NCBI GenBank assembly: GCA_019828565.1
Contig: JAHDYR010000002.1
Span: 432,591-496,590 of the forward strand
DNA from: Carpediemonas membranifera
Taxonomy: Eukaryota; Fornicata
Reading direction: 5' to 3'
Length of the DNA stretch: 64,000 bases
In this document: positions 1-10,803 of the stretch, one piece after another
Position numbering within the stretch: position 1 is the first letter of the stretch
Layout: each line of letters opens with the position of its first letter
Made by a program: the position numbers and the translations under genes
The notes under the pieces: model-generated
The model's input: the letters and a program-made list of their open reading frames with translations, nothing else
The model's database searches: none
Told to the model about the DNA's origin: nothing

Positions 1-3000
1 GCACGAGGCCTGCGCGGGGTCGGGTTGGTACTTGCCGTCGTTGCACTTGATACAGACAGCGGCGAGCGCACCGGAGTAGGTGCCTGCCGTGCAGTCCTCC
101 TGGGCTATGTGGGCGTCGCCGTCGTCGGGAACGAAGTGGCCGGGGGTCGCATCAAGGCAGGTCGACTGCACGCTGTTCGGCTGGTACTTGCCGTTGTTGC
201 ACTTGATGCAGGTAGACGCGCCGGCCTCCGAGTATGTGCCTGCGGGGCAGTCCTCCTGGCCTGACTGGTCGCTGTTCGTCTTGTGGCCCGCCGTCGCCTG
301 GGTGCAGCTGGACTGGCCGGTGCCGGCATACTTGCCTGCGTCGCACGGCTCCTGCGCGGTGTGCGGCGTGTCGACGTTCTCGACGTAGTGACCCACGCTC
401 GACGTCGTGCATGACGGCGATGCGGCAGAATTGCTGTACTCGCCGTTGAAGCAGTTCGTGCAGGACGAAGCGCCCGCGTTCGAGAAGGTGCCGGCTGGGC
501 ATGGCTCCTGACCGGATTGGTCTCCCTTCGTCTTGTAGCCAGCAGTCGCGGTCGTGCAGCCGCTGGCGCCGTCCACCGACCACTTGCCAGTGGCGCAGTC
601 GTCTTGGGTCGTGTGCGGCTGGTTGTCGTCAATAACGAAGTGGCCGGCGTCGGCCTCGACGCAGGTGGCCTTGCCGGTGGCAGGCTGGTAGTGGCCGTTG
701 TCGCAGACGAGCTGGGTCGTGTGCGCGTCGCCGTCGGCCGGGACGTAGTAGCCGGCGTCTGCGGTGTCGCACGAGGCCTGCGCGGGGTCGGGTTGGTACT
801 TGCCGTCGTTGCACTTGATACAGACAGCGGCGAGCGCACCGGAGTAGGTGCCTGCCGTGCAGTCCTCCTGGGCTATGTGGGCGTCGCCGTCGTCGGGAAC
901 GAAGTGGCCGGGGGTCGCATCAAGGCAGGTCGACTGCACGCTGTTCGGCTGGTACTTGCCGTTGTTGCACTTGATGCAGGTAGACGCGCCGGCCTCCGAG
1001 TATGTGCCTGCGGGGCAGTCCTCCTGGCCTGACTGGTCGCTGTTCGTCTTGTGGCCCGCCGTCGCCTGGGTGCAGCTGGACTGGCCGGTGCCGGCATACT
1101 TGCCTGCGTCGCACGGCTCCTGCGCGGTGTGCGGCGTGTCGACGTTCTCGACGTAGTGACCCACGCTCGACGTCGTGCATGACGGCGATGCGGCAGAATT
1201 GCTGTACTCGCCGTTGAAGCAGTTCGTGCAGGACGAAGCGCCCGCGTTCGAGAAGGTGCCGGCTGGGCATGGCTCCTGACCGGATTGGTCTCCCTTCGTC
1301 TTGTAGCCAGCAGTCGCGGTCGTGCAGCCGCTGGCGCCGTCCACCGACCACTTGCCAGTGGCGCAGTCGTCTTGGGTCGTGTGCGGCTGGTTGTCGTCAA
1401 TAACGAAGTGGCCGGCGTCGGCCTCGACGCAGGTGGCCTTGCCGGTGGCAGGCTGGTAGTGGCCGTTGTCGCAGACGAGCTGGGTCGTGTGCGCGTCGCC
1501 GTCGGCCGGGACGTAGTAGCCGGCGTCTGCGGTGTCGCACGAGGCCTGCGCGGGGTCGGGTTGGTACTTGCCGTTGTTGCACTTGATGCAGGTAGACGCG
1601 CCGGCCTCCGAGTATGTGCCTGCGGGGCAGTCCTCCTGGCCTGACTGGTCGCTGTTCGTCTTGTGGCCCGCCGTCGCCTGGGTGCAGCTGGACTGGCCGG
1701 TGCCGGCATACTTGCCTGCGTCGCACGGCTCCTGCGCGGTGTGCGGCGTGTCGACGTTCTCGACGTAGTGACCCACGCTCGACGTCGTGCATGACGGCGA
1801 TGCGGCAGAATTGCTGTACTCGCCGTTGAAGCAGTTCGTGCAGGACGAAGCGCCCGCGTTCGAGAAGGTGCCGGCTGGGCATGGCTCCTGACCGGATTGG
1901 TCTCCCCTTCGTCTTGTAGCCAGCAGTCGCGGTCGTGCAGCCGCTGGCGCCGTCCACCGACCACTTGCCAGTGGCGCAGTCGTCTTGGGTCGTGTGCGGC
2001 TGGTTGTCGTCAATAACGAAGTGGCCGGCGTCGGCCTCGACGCAGGTGGCCTTGCCGGTGGCAGGCTGGTAGTGGCCGTTGTCGCAGACGAGCTGGGTCG
2101 TGTGCGCGTCGCCGTCGGCCGGGACGTAGTAGCCGGCGTCTGCGGTGTCGCACGAGGCCTGCGCGGGGTCGGGTTGGTACTTGCCGTCGTTGCACTTTAT
2201 ACAGACAGCGGCGAGCGCACCGGAGTAGGTGCCTGCGGGGCAGTCCTCCTGGGCTATGTGGGCGTCGCCGTCGTCGGGAACGAAGTGGCCGGGGGTCGCA
2301 TCAAGGCAGGTCGACTGCACGCTGTTCGGCTGGTACTTGCCGTTGTTGCACTTGATGCAGGTAGACGCGCCGGCCTCCGAGTATGTGCCTGCGGGGCAGT
2401 CCTCCTGGCCTGACTGGTCGCTGTTCGTCTTGTGGCCCGCCGTCGCCTGGGTGCAGCTGGACTGGCCGGTGCCGGCATACTTGCCTGCGTCGCACGGCTC
2501 CTGCGCGGTGTGTGGCGTGTCGACGTTCTCGACGTAGTGACCCACGCTCGACGTCGTGCATGACGGCGATGCGGCAGAATTGCTGTACTCGCCGTTGAAG
2601 CAGTTCGTGCAGGACGAAGCGCCCGCGTTCGAGAAGGTGCCGGCTGGGCATGGCTCCTGACCGGATTGGTCTCCCTTCGTCTTGTAGCCAGCAGTCGCGG
2701 TCGTGCAGCCGCTGGCGCCGTCCACCGACCACTTGCCAGTGGCGCAGTCGTCTTGGGTCGTGTGCGGCTGGTTGTCGTCAATAACGAAGTGGCCGGCGTC
2801 GGCCTCGACGCAGGTGGCCTTGCCGGTGGCAGGCTGGTAGTGGCCGTTGTCGCAGACGAGCTGGGTCGTGTGCGCGTCGCCGTCGGCCGGGACGTAGTAG
2901 CCGGCGTCTGCGGTGTCGCACGAGGCCTGCGCGGGGTCGGGTTGGTACTTGCCGTCGTTGCACTTGATACAGACAGCGGCGAGCGCACCGGAGTAGGTGC

Positions 3001-6000
3001 CTGCGGGGCAGTCCTCCTGGGCTATGTGGGCGTCGCCGTCGTCGGGAACGAAGTGGCCGGGGGTCGCATCAAGGCAGGTCGACTGCACGCTGTTCGGCTG
3101 GTACTTGCCGTTGTTGCACTTGATGCAGGTAGACGCGCCGGCCTCCGAGTATGTGCCTGCGGGGCAGTCCTCCTGGCCTGACTGGTCGCTGTTCGTCTTG
3201 TGGCCCGCCGTCGCCTGGGTGCAGCTGGACTGGCCGGTGCCGGCATACTTGCCTGCGTCGCACGGCTCCTGCGCGGTGTGCGGCGTGTCGACGTTCTCGA
3301 CGTAGTGACCCACGCTCGACGTCGTGCATGACGGCGATGCGGCAGAATTGCTGTACTCGCCGTTGAAGCAGTTCGTGCAGGACGAAGCGCCCGCGTTCGA
3401 GAAGGTGCCGGCTGGGCATGGCTCCTGACCGGATTGGTCTCCCTTCGTCTTGTAGCCAGCAGTCGCGGTCGTGCAGCCGCTGGCGCCGTCCACCGACCAC
3501 TTGCCAGTGGCGCAGTCGTCTTGGGTCGTGTGCGGCTGGTTGTCGTCAATAACGAAGTGGCCGGCGTCGGCCTCGACGCAGGTGGCCTTGCCGGTGGCAG
3601 GCTGGTAGTGGCCGTTGTCGCAGACGAGCTGGGTCGTGTGCGCGTCGCCGTCGGCCGGGACGTAGTAGCCGGCGTCTGCGGTGTCGCACGAGGCCTGCGC
3701 GGGGTCGGGTTGGTACTTGCCGTCGTTGCACTTGATACAGACAGCGGCGAGCGCACCGGAGTAGGTGCCTGCCGTGCAGTCCTCCTGGGCTATGTGGGCG
3801 TCGCCGTCGTCGGGAACGAAGTGGCCGGGGGTCGCATCAAGGCAGGTCGACTGCACGCTGTTCGGCTGGTACTTGCCGTTGTTGCACTTGATGCAGGTAG
3901 ACGCGCCGGCCTCCGAGTATGTGCCTGCGGGGCAGTCCTCCTGGCCTGACTGGTCGCTGTTCGTCTTGTGGCCCGCCGTCGCCTGGGTGCAGCTGGACTG
4001 GCCGGTGCCGGCATACTTGCCTGCGTCGCACGGCTCCTGCGCGGTGTGTGGCGTGTCGACGTTCTCGACGTAGTGACCCACGCTCGACGTCGTGCATGAC
4101 GGCGATGCGGCAGAATTGCTGTACTCGCCGTTGAAGCAGTTCGTGCAGGACGAAGCGCCCGCGTTCGAGAAGGTGCCGGCTGGGCATGGCTCCTGACCGG
4201 ATTGGTCTCCCTTCGTCTTGTAGCCAGCAGTCGCGGTCGTGCAGCCGCTGGCGCCGTCCACCGACCACTTGCCAGTGGCGCAGTCGTCTTGGGTCGTGTG
4301 CGGCTGGTTGTCGTCAATAACGAAGTGGCCGGCGTCGGCCTCGACGCAGGTGGCCTTGCCGGTGGCAGGCTGGTAGTGGCCGTTGTCGCAGACGAGCTGG
4401 GTCGTGTGCGCGTCGCCGTCGGCCGGGACGTAGTAGCCGGCGTCTGCGGTGTCGCACGAGGCCTGCGCGGGGTCGGGTTGGTACTTGCCGTCGTTGCACT
4501 TGATACAGACAGCGGCGAGCGCACCGGAGTAGGTGCCTGCGGGGCAGTCCTCCTGGGCTATGTGGGCGTCGCCGTCGTCGGGAACGAAGTGGCCGGGGGT
4601 CGCATCAAGGCAGGTCGACTGCACGCTGTTCGGCTGGTACTTGCCGTTGTTGCACTTGATGCAGGTAGACGCGCCGGCCTCCGAGTATGTGCCTGCGGGG
4701 CAGTCCTCCTGGCCTGACTGGTCGCTGTTCGTCTTGTGGCCCGCCGTCGCCTGGGTGCAGCTGGACTGGCCGGTGCCGGCATACTTGCCTGCGTCGCACG
4801 GCTCCTGCGCGGTGTGCGGCGTGTCGACGTTCTCGACGTAGTGACCCACGCTCGACGTCGTGCATGACGGCGATGCGGCAGAATTGCTGTACTCGCCGTT
4901 GAAGCAGTTCGTGCAGGACGAAGCGCCCGCGTTCGAGAAGGTGCCGGCTGGGCATGGCTCCTGACCGGATTGGTCTCCCTTCGTCTTGTAGCCAGCAGTC
5001 GCGGTCGTGCAGCCGCTGGCGCCGTCCACCGACCACTTGCCAGTGGCGCAGTCGTCTTGGGTCGTGTGCGGCTGGTTGTCGTCAATAACGAAGTGGCCGG
5101 CGTCGGCCTCGACGCAGGTGGCCTTGCCGGTGGCAGGCTGGTAGTGGCCGTTGTCGCAGACGAGCTGGGTCGTGTGCGCGTCGCCGTCGGCCGGGACGTA
5201 GTAGCCGGCGTCTGCGGTGTCGCACGAGGCCTGCGCGGGGTCGGGTTGGTACTTGCCGTCGTTGCACTTGATACAGACAGCGGCGAGCGCACCGGAGTAG
5301 GTGCCTGCCGTGCAGTCCTCCTGGGCTATGTGGGCGTCGCCGTCGTCGGGAACGAAGTGGCCGGGGGTCGCATCAAGGCAGGTCGACTGCACGCTGTTCG
5401 GCTGGTACTTGCCGTTGTTGCACTTGATGCAGGTAGACGCGCCGGCCTCCGAGTATGTGCCTGCGGGGCAGTCCTCCTGGCCTGACTGGTCGCTGTTCGT
5501 CTTGTGGCCCGCCGTCGCCTGGGTGCAGCTGGACTGGCCGGTGCCGGCATACTTGCCTGCGTCGCACGGCTCCTGCGCGGTGTGTGGCGTGTCGACGTTC
5601 TCGACGTAGTGACCCACGCTCGACGTCGTGCATGACGGCGATGCGGCAGAATTGCTGTACTCGCCGTTGAAGCAGTTCGTGCAGGACGAAGCGCCCGCGT
5701 TCGAGAAGGTGCCGGCTGGGCATGGCTCCTGACCGGATTGGTCTCCCTTCGTCTTGTAGCCAGCAGTCGCGGTCGTGCAGCCGCTGGCGCCGTCCACCGA
5801 CCACTTGCCAGTGGCGCAGTCGTCTTGGGTCGTGTGCGGCTGGTTGTCGTCAATAACGAAGTGGCCGGCGTCGGCCTCGACGCAGGTGGCCTTGCCGGTG
5901 GCAGGCTGGTAGTGGCCGTTGTCGCAGACGAGCTGGGTCGTGTGCGCGTCGCCGTCGGCCGGGACGTAGTAGCCGGCGTCTGCGGTGTCGCACGAGGCCT

Positions 6001-7058
6001 GCGCGGGGTCGGGTTGGTACTTGCCGTCGTTGCACTTGATACAGACAGCGGCGAGCGCACCGGAGTAGGTGCCTGCGGGGCAGTCCTCCTGGGCTATGTG
6101 GGCGTCGCCGTCGTCGGGAACGAAGTGGCCGGGGGTCGCATCAAGGCAGGTCGACTGCACGCTGTTCGGCTGGTACTTGCCGTTGTTGCACTTGATGCAG
6201 GTAGACGCGCCGGCCTCCGAGTATGTGCCTGCGGGGCAGTCCTCCTGGCCTGACTGGTCGCTGTTCGTCTTGTGGCCCGCCGTCGCCTGGGTGCAGCTGG
6301 ACTGGCCGGTGCCGGCATACTTGCCTGCGTCGCACGGCTCCTGCGCGGTGTGTGGCGTGTCGACGTTCTCGACGTAGTGACCCACGCTCGACGTCGTGCA
6401 TGACGGCGATGCGGCAGAATTGCTGTACTCGCCGTTGAAGCAGTTCGTGCAGGACGAAGCGCCCGCGTTCGAGAAGGTGCCGGCTGGGCATGGCTCCTGA
6501 CCGGATTGGTCTCCCTTCGTCTTGTAGCCAGCAGTCGCGGTCGTGCAGCCGCTGGCGCCGTCCACCGACCACTTGCCAGTGGCGCAGTCGTCTTGGGTCG
6601 TGTGCGGCTGGTTGTCGTCAATAACGAAGTGGCCGGCGTCGGCCTCGACGCAGGTGGCCTTGCCGGTGGCAGGCTGGTAGTGGCCGTTGTCGCAGACGAG
6701 CTGGGTCGTGTGCGCGTCGCCGTCGGCCGGGACGTAGTAGCCGGCGTCTGCGGTGTCGCACGAGGCCTGCGCGGGGTCGGGTTGGTACTTGCCGTCGTTG
6801 CACTTGATACAGACAGCGGCGAGCGCACCGGAGTAGGTGCCTGCGGGGCAGTCCTCCTGGGCTATGTGGGCGTCGCCGTCGTCGGGAACGAAGTGGCCGG
6901 GGGTCGCATCAAGGCAGGTCGACTGCACGCTGTTCGGCTGGTACTTGCCGTTGTTGCACTTGATGCAGGTAGACGCGCCGGCCTCCGAGTATGTGCCTGC
7001 GGGGCAGTCCTCCTGGCCTGACTGGTCGCTGTTCGTCTTGTGGCCCGCCGTCGCCTGG
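1..7058 (-). repeat. 768-bp tandem coding repeat, about 9.4 units
   Basis: The same motif recurs every 768 bp (near 80, 848, 2229, 2997, 3765, 4533, 5301, 6069 and 6837), which is 256 codons per unit. Units are almost identical at DNA level. The 848-2229 interval is 155 bp short of two units. That equals a 156-bp in-frame deletion, whose junction near 1570 fuses the two internal sub-repeats encoding CNDGKYQP and CNNGKYQP, plus a one-base insertion at 1904-1907. Variants mark single units: CPAG or CTAG (two-base change), and a synonymous Pro CCG/CCA change. Homology stops at about 7058, where the unique 5' part of the gene begins. The array runs off the left edge. Confidence 0.95.
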
Positions 7059-8416
7059 ATGCACGCAGCAGACGAGGTTGCCCCCGCTGAAGAGTAATAC
7101 CCAGCAGGACACTGAGTGCAAGACGCCACACCGCCGTTTGAGTACGTTCCGGCAGGGCACTGGATCTGCGCCGTCCGGGCACCTGAAGCTGGGACGTAGT
7201 AGCCGGCGTCGCATACAAGGCAAGTGGACTGTGCCGTGTTGGGCTGGTACTTGCCGTTGTTACACACGGATATCGACCCTCTTAAACTGCCCGCATAACC
7301 TGCACCGACCACAAAAGTCTTGACATAAACTGCACCTTTGTTACTGTTATCATAAGGTGCACCTATAGCAATATGACCCATCCCAGTACCGTCTGCCCAG
7401 ATTGATACGTCGTACCCGAAGCTTCCAGCGCCCGTCCACGAGGTTGTAACAGTCCACAAAGTGCCTGAGACGTGGTAGAGGTAGACGGCGTTTGAATCGG
7501 GTGCACCAACTGCCATGTAGTTTGCGGCAAGAGCCAAGGACTTGCCGAAGCCTGAGATTGAGGGGTTCAGCGTTGTTGTGCGGCTCCAAGAGCTAGAGGC
7601 GTAGTGATACATGTAGACCTTTCCAGACGTCGTCCCCGCGGCAATCCAGGTCAGGTCGATGGCCGTGGAGTGACCTATGCCAGCCTTACCTATGTCTAGC
7701 TCGTATGAGGACTCTGGACTTGAGGTTGTCCATCTGAAGAGCTTGCCCCACCCCGGGGCACCAATGGCGCAATTCGTGCCAGAATACCGGTCGCAGGAGA
7801 CGGACCAGCCGTAGAAAGCGTCTTCGGGCGAGTCTAGCCACGCGTTAGACTCGCTGTGCCACTCATCATCGCTGTCTTTCTCGTAGTGGTAAACTGACCC
7901 CTGACTATAATAGTCCCACGCGTCGTCTGGCTTGCCAATCAGCGCATCGTTGTTGGTCAACATCGCTACGGTGTAGCCATAGGTCTCGTAGGTAGTGTCG
8001 TCGCTCGCTTGGCGGCCGTAGAGGTAAGAGTGTCCGCTGGAAGAGAGCTTGTAAAAGTTGACCTTACCCTCTTCGCCACTGAAGTACGGTCGGCCTGCGA
8101 CTGCATATCCGCTTGCTGCAACGTCCACATCGTACCCCAAATCGCCGCTGTCGCCGCCGCCTGTTACGCTGGCTGCTGTGCCCCAAGAGCCTGAGCTATG
8201 CACTGAGGCATACACCTTCTCGGCGCCTGGAGCGCCAATAAAGAGGTAGCTTCCCGTGATTGACACGGAGAAACCGAACTTTCCGTTGTCCTCGCCGTCT
8301 GATGGGGTTACAGTCGTCGAGCTAGAGAATTCAACTGATCCCGCAGCAGAAAGGGTGAATAAGGTCGCAAAAACTAGAACTAGTGCTATTTCTATGCTAT
8401 ATCTATCGCTAAACAT
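1..8416 (-). CDS. Giant secreted FG-GAP / GCC2-GCC3 cysteine-rich repeat protein (3' partial, one frame break)
   Basis: The protein opens with a hydrophobic signal-peptide-like segment (about residues 8-25). A beta-propeller-like region follows, with several FG-GAP-type motifs (IGAPG near residue 57, IGAPGWG near 216, VGAPDS near 303, IGAPYD near 352). From about residue 385 it is a run of short cysteine-rich units of the CPAGTYS..G...C type, as in GCC2/GCC3 (ephrin-receptor-like) repeats. These become an exact 256-residue tandem repeat from about residue 450. Such proteins are usually secreted or displayed on the surface; the ligand is unknown. A four-C run at 1904-1907, against three in every other repeat copy, shifts the frame and gives an apparent TGA at 1397. 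Below 1900 the original frame stays open to the window edge, so the real C-terminus, including any membrane anchor, lies outside. Start is the ATG before the signal peptide. Confidence 0.8.
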
Positions 8417-8899
8417 GATCTAAGAGGATTCCTTGCTGATAATGAGCAAACTATTGTCGACCACCAACGATTTTCCATTCGATCTCTTGAGATCCCACAA
8501 AACCTGACTCGATCGAAGGCAATCAACAAGCGGCAACGTGGTCAGGCTTGCGTCAGAGACCGGGGCAGACGTGAAATAAAAAACAACAATTTTTATGAGA
8601 GGCGAGCTGGCTGTCCCAGGAGCACAGGTCAATCCAAAGCCCGATGAATAGATACTGTGAGGCAGGGGCTGTTGTGTGTTCAAGCTGGCGTGAGGGCGGG
8701 GTGCTATTGCTCGATAAATTCGCCATGATCGCTTGAGATGCGTGCCGCGCACTCGTCGGGGAACGAGGAGCATCCCCCACTCCGCACTCCCCACTCCCCA
8801 CTCCCTGGGTGTGGGCACGGACCACCTCGACCTCGACCTCTTCGCAGCGACTGCGTCAAGTCAAATGCCATGACATGCTGAATATCGGAGCTGGACGAA
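8417..8899. other. Intergenic, divergent 5' flanks
   Basis: This 483-bp gap separates two divergently transcribed genes, so it should hold both promoters. A short direct repeat of CACTCCC units lies near 8777-8803. I see no convincing coding frame and no RNA gene. Confidence 0.5.
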
Positions 8900-10531
8900 A
8901 TGAATGTCCATGAATCGCACACAACAGACGTCGGAGATGCCCTATTTCTAGCGTTCCGTCTTTCAGTCGCCATCACCGCCTCGATCCCCAGGGACGTCCC
9001 CACATTGCTCAAAGAGGCCTTCTCCAGGCACTTCGACGAGCAGATGCCCGCGATCCACGACGCAGAGACCACAAATACACCGACCAGCGCCGCATCGCTC
9101 GATTCCCTCACCGCCATGCTCTCCGAGATCCCCCCTCTCGAGCCAGCCGCGCAAGTCCTCCTCGACCGCGCCCGCTCGATCATCACCAACGGCCCCCCGC
9201 TGTCCATGAACGTCGAGCTCGCGGCGGGGCAGGAGCTCCCGGCCGCCCTGCACACGCTCAACCAGGGCGCGGTGTGGGCGTGTCTGCTGGGTGGCGGGGC
9301 CAACCCAGACCTGAAGGACAGGCTGCTGGAGTATTATCCAGAGGACTGGGCAGACGCCACCGAGATGCATCACAAGATCCGCGACGCTCTCACCCCCGAG
9401 GGCAAGTGCCTCTGGTTCCTCTGCCGCAAGTTCTTTTTCACGCTGAACGTCGCCGAGAAGGACGGCGAATGCAATCAATACTATTGGCGAGAAAGATTCT
9501 ACCACCACCGCATGTACATGGGCCGACTCTTCATGCTCTGCATTGATGATTACGACACCTCCTTCACTAGGGCCAGAATGCCCAGGGCCCTCGAAGTCTG
9601 TATCGAATGGTCAACCTACATCGCCAGGACGCCCAAGGGCCTGTGGGGCTGGGGGGAGAACAAACATGGTCAGCTGGGGTTCGAGTCATCATATCGCGAG
9701 TTCGTTGACCTGACCCGCCTCACCTTCCCCGCCTGCCCCGCGGTCGCGGAACTTGAGGCCAGCCTGCCCCCCTGGGAGAAGCACAGGATGGTGACTGCTT
9801 TGTCGATGGAGGAAGATCAGACGTTCATCCTCACCCCAGCCGGCACTGTCATGACTGGCTTCAATGCTCAGAGATATGTCGGCCCACTCAAGGTGGAGAA
9901 CGTGTATCACTTCCACCCAGCCGCTGTGCCACCTGGCTTTGTCCCAGATCATATCATGCAGGGTAGCAGAGTTGCCATCCTCTCCATGGGCGATCGGCAG
10001 ATGATCGGCGGGAGCAATTGGGATGGCCGCCTGGGACTCGGGCACGAGAATTGGGTGACCGGCTTCGTCGACTTGCCCTTCAGGGTCGACCGGATCGTGT
10101 CAGATTCCTTCAACGTATTCCTCAGCGGCCGCCAGCTGCTGTTCGCCGGCGAAGTTCGCAAGCATATCGCCCAGTCTGGCCTGCTGCCAGGATTCAGTCA
10201 TGACGACAATTGTCTCACACCCACCCCGCTCCGGTTCCCTGAGAGGGTCAAGGGGTTCTTCATATCACGCCAAGAGCTGATCTGGGTCACAGAAGGCAAG
10301 AGCCATTATTGTAAGTGTGATGCTGAACCCATCATTATCCCCTTCGAGGCGACAGCTTTCAGCAGTTGCAGCTTCTGTAAGTGCGGCCAGTGGTTCAGGC
10401 CGTTGAAAGACTTGGATGAAGCTATTGAGATGGAAGACTGCGAGGCGCCGCCTCGTTCAGATGTGCATATGATCGTCACCGTCGACGTCGATCCGTGGAC
10501 CCCGGGCGCCGAAGAGTCGACTGAATTGTAA
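8900..10531 (+). CDS. RCC1-like repeat protein, family copy 1 (short N-terminus)
   Basis: 543 residues from an ATG. Residues about 18-100 form a helical module (AFRLSVAITASIP, then PTLLKEAF and PPLSMN). The rest has RCC1/BLIP-II-type propeller signatures: GLWGWGENKHGQLGF, then FILTPAGTVMTG, AILSMGDRQMIGGSN, NVFLSGRQLLFAGEV and IWVTEGK. RCC1-like propellers bind proteins; no GEF activity can be claimed. It is one of four long family members here. It shares its central and C-terminal variants with copy 3 (28466-30442) but lacks the extra N-terminal module of copies 2 and 3. The 5' end is unlike all other copies. Single exon. Confidence 0.75.
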   Translation: MNVHESHTTDVGDALFLAFRLSVAITASIPRDVPTLLKEAFSRHFDEQMPAIHDAETTNTPTSAASLDSLTAMLSEIPPLEPAAQVLLDRARSIITNGPPLSMNVELAAGQELPAALHTLNQGAVWACLLGGGANPDLKDRLLEYYPEDWADATEMHHKIRDALTPEGKCLWFLCRKFFFTLNVAEKDGECNQYYWRERFYHHRMYMGRLFMLCIDDYDTSFTRARMPRALEVCIEWSTYIARTPKGLWGWGENKHGQLGFESSYREFVDLTRLTFPACPAVAELEASLPPWEKHRMVTALSMEEDQTFILTPAGTVMTGFNAQRYVGPLKVENVYHFHPAAVPPGFVPDHIMQGSRVAILSMGDRQMIGGSNWDGRLGLGHENWVTGFVDLPFRVDRIVSDSFNVFLSGRQLLFAGEVRKHIAQSGLLPGFSHDDNCLTPTPLRFPERVKGFFISRQELIWVTEGKSHYCKCDAEPIIIPFEATAFSSCSFCKCGQWFRPLKDLDEAIEMEDCEAPPRSDVHMIVTVDVDPWTPGAEESTEL

Positions 10532-10803
10532 AGTGATATTGACTCCAGCTTGAGTCGGGTCCGAGTCTGCTTCTCAGCGATAAATCACAGCTGAACGCGA
10601 CTACTGTTTGAAGTCTTTGGTCTTTCAAGCTGAGTGCTCAACTCTGAAGTCTGATGGGCTCGACTCAGCTTGTGATCGGAGACTCGTTCAGACCCGACGT
10701 GGAACGCTGCTGCTGAAGTCCCAATCACCCGACCCAACCATTCCAGCTTGCGCCATTTAGTATTTACAGTGGACAACGACGCGCCCAATGTACACGCCAG
10801 GCC

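Noticed and set aside
105-839. Long open frames on both strands inside the 768-bp array, repeated in every unit
   Set aside because: They are shadow frames of the cysteine-rich gene, identical from unit to unit, Arg/Thr-rich and without domain-like composition.
873-1964. A 363-codon minus-strand frame spanning two units
   Set aside because: It arises only because the extra C at 1904-1907 connects two shadow frames; it is not the reading frame of the repeat protein.
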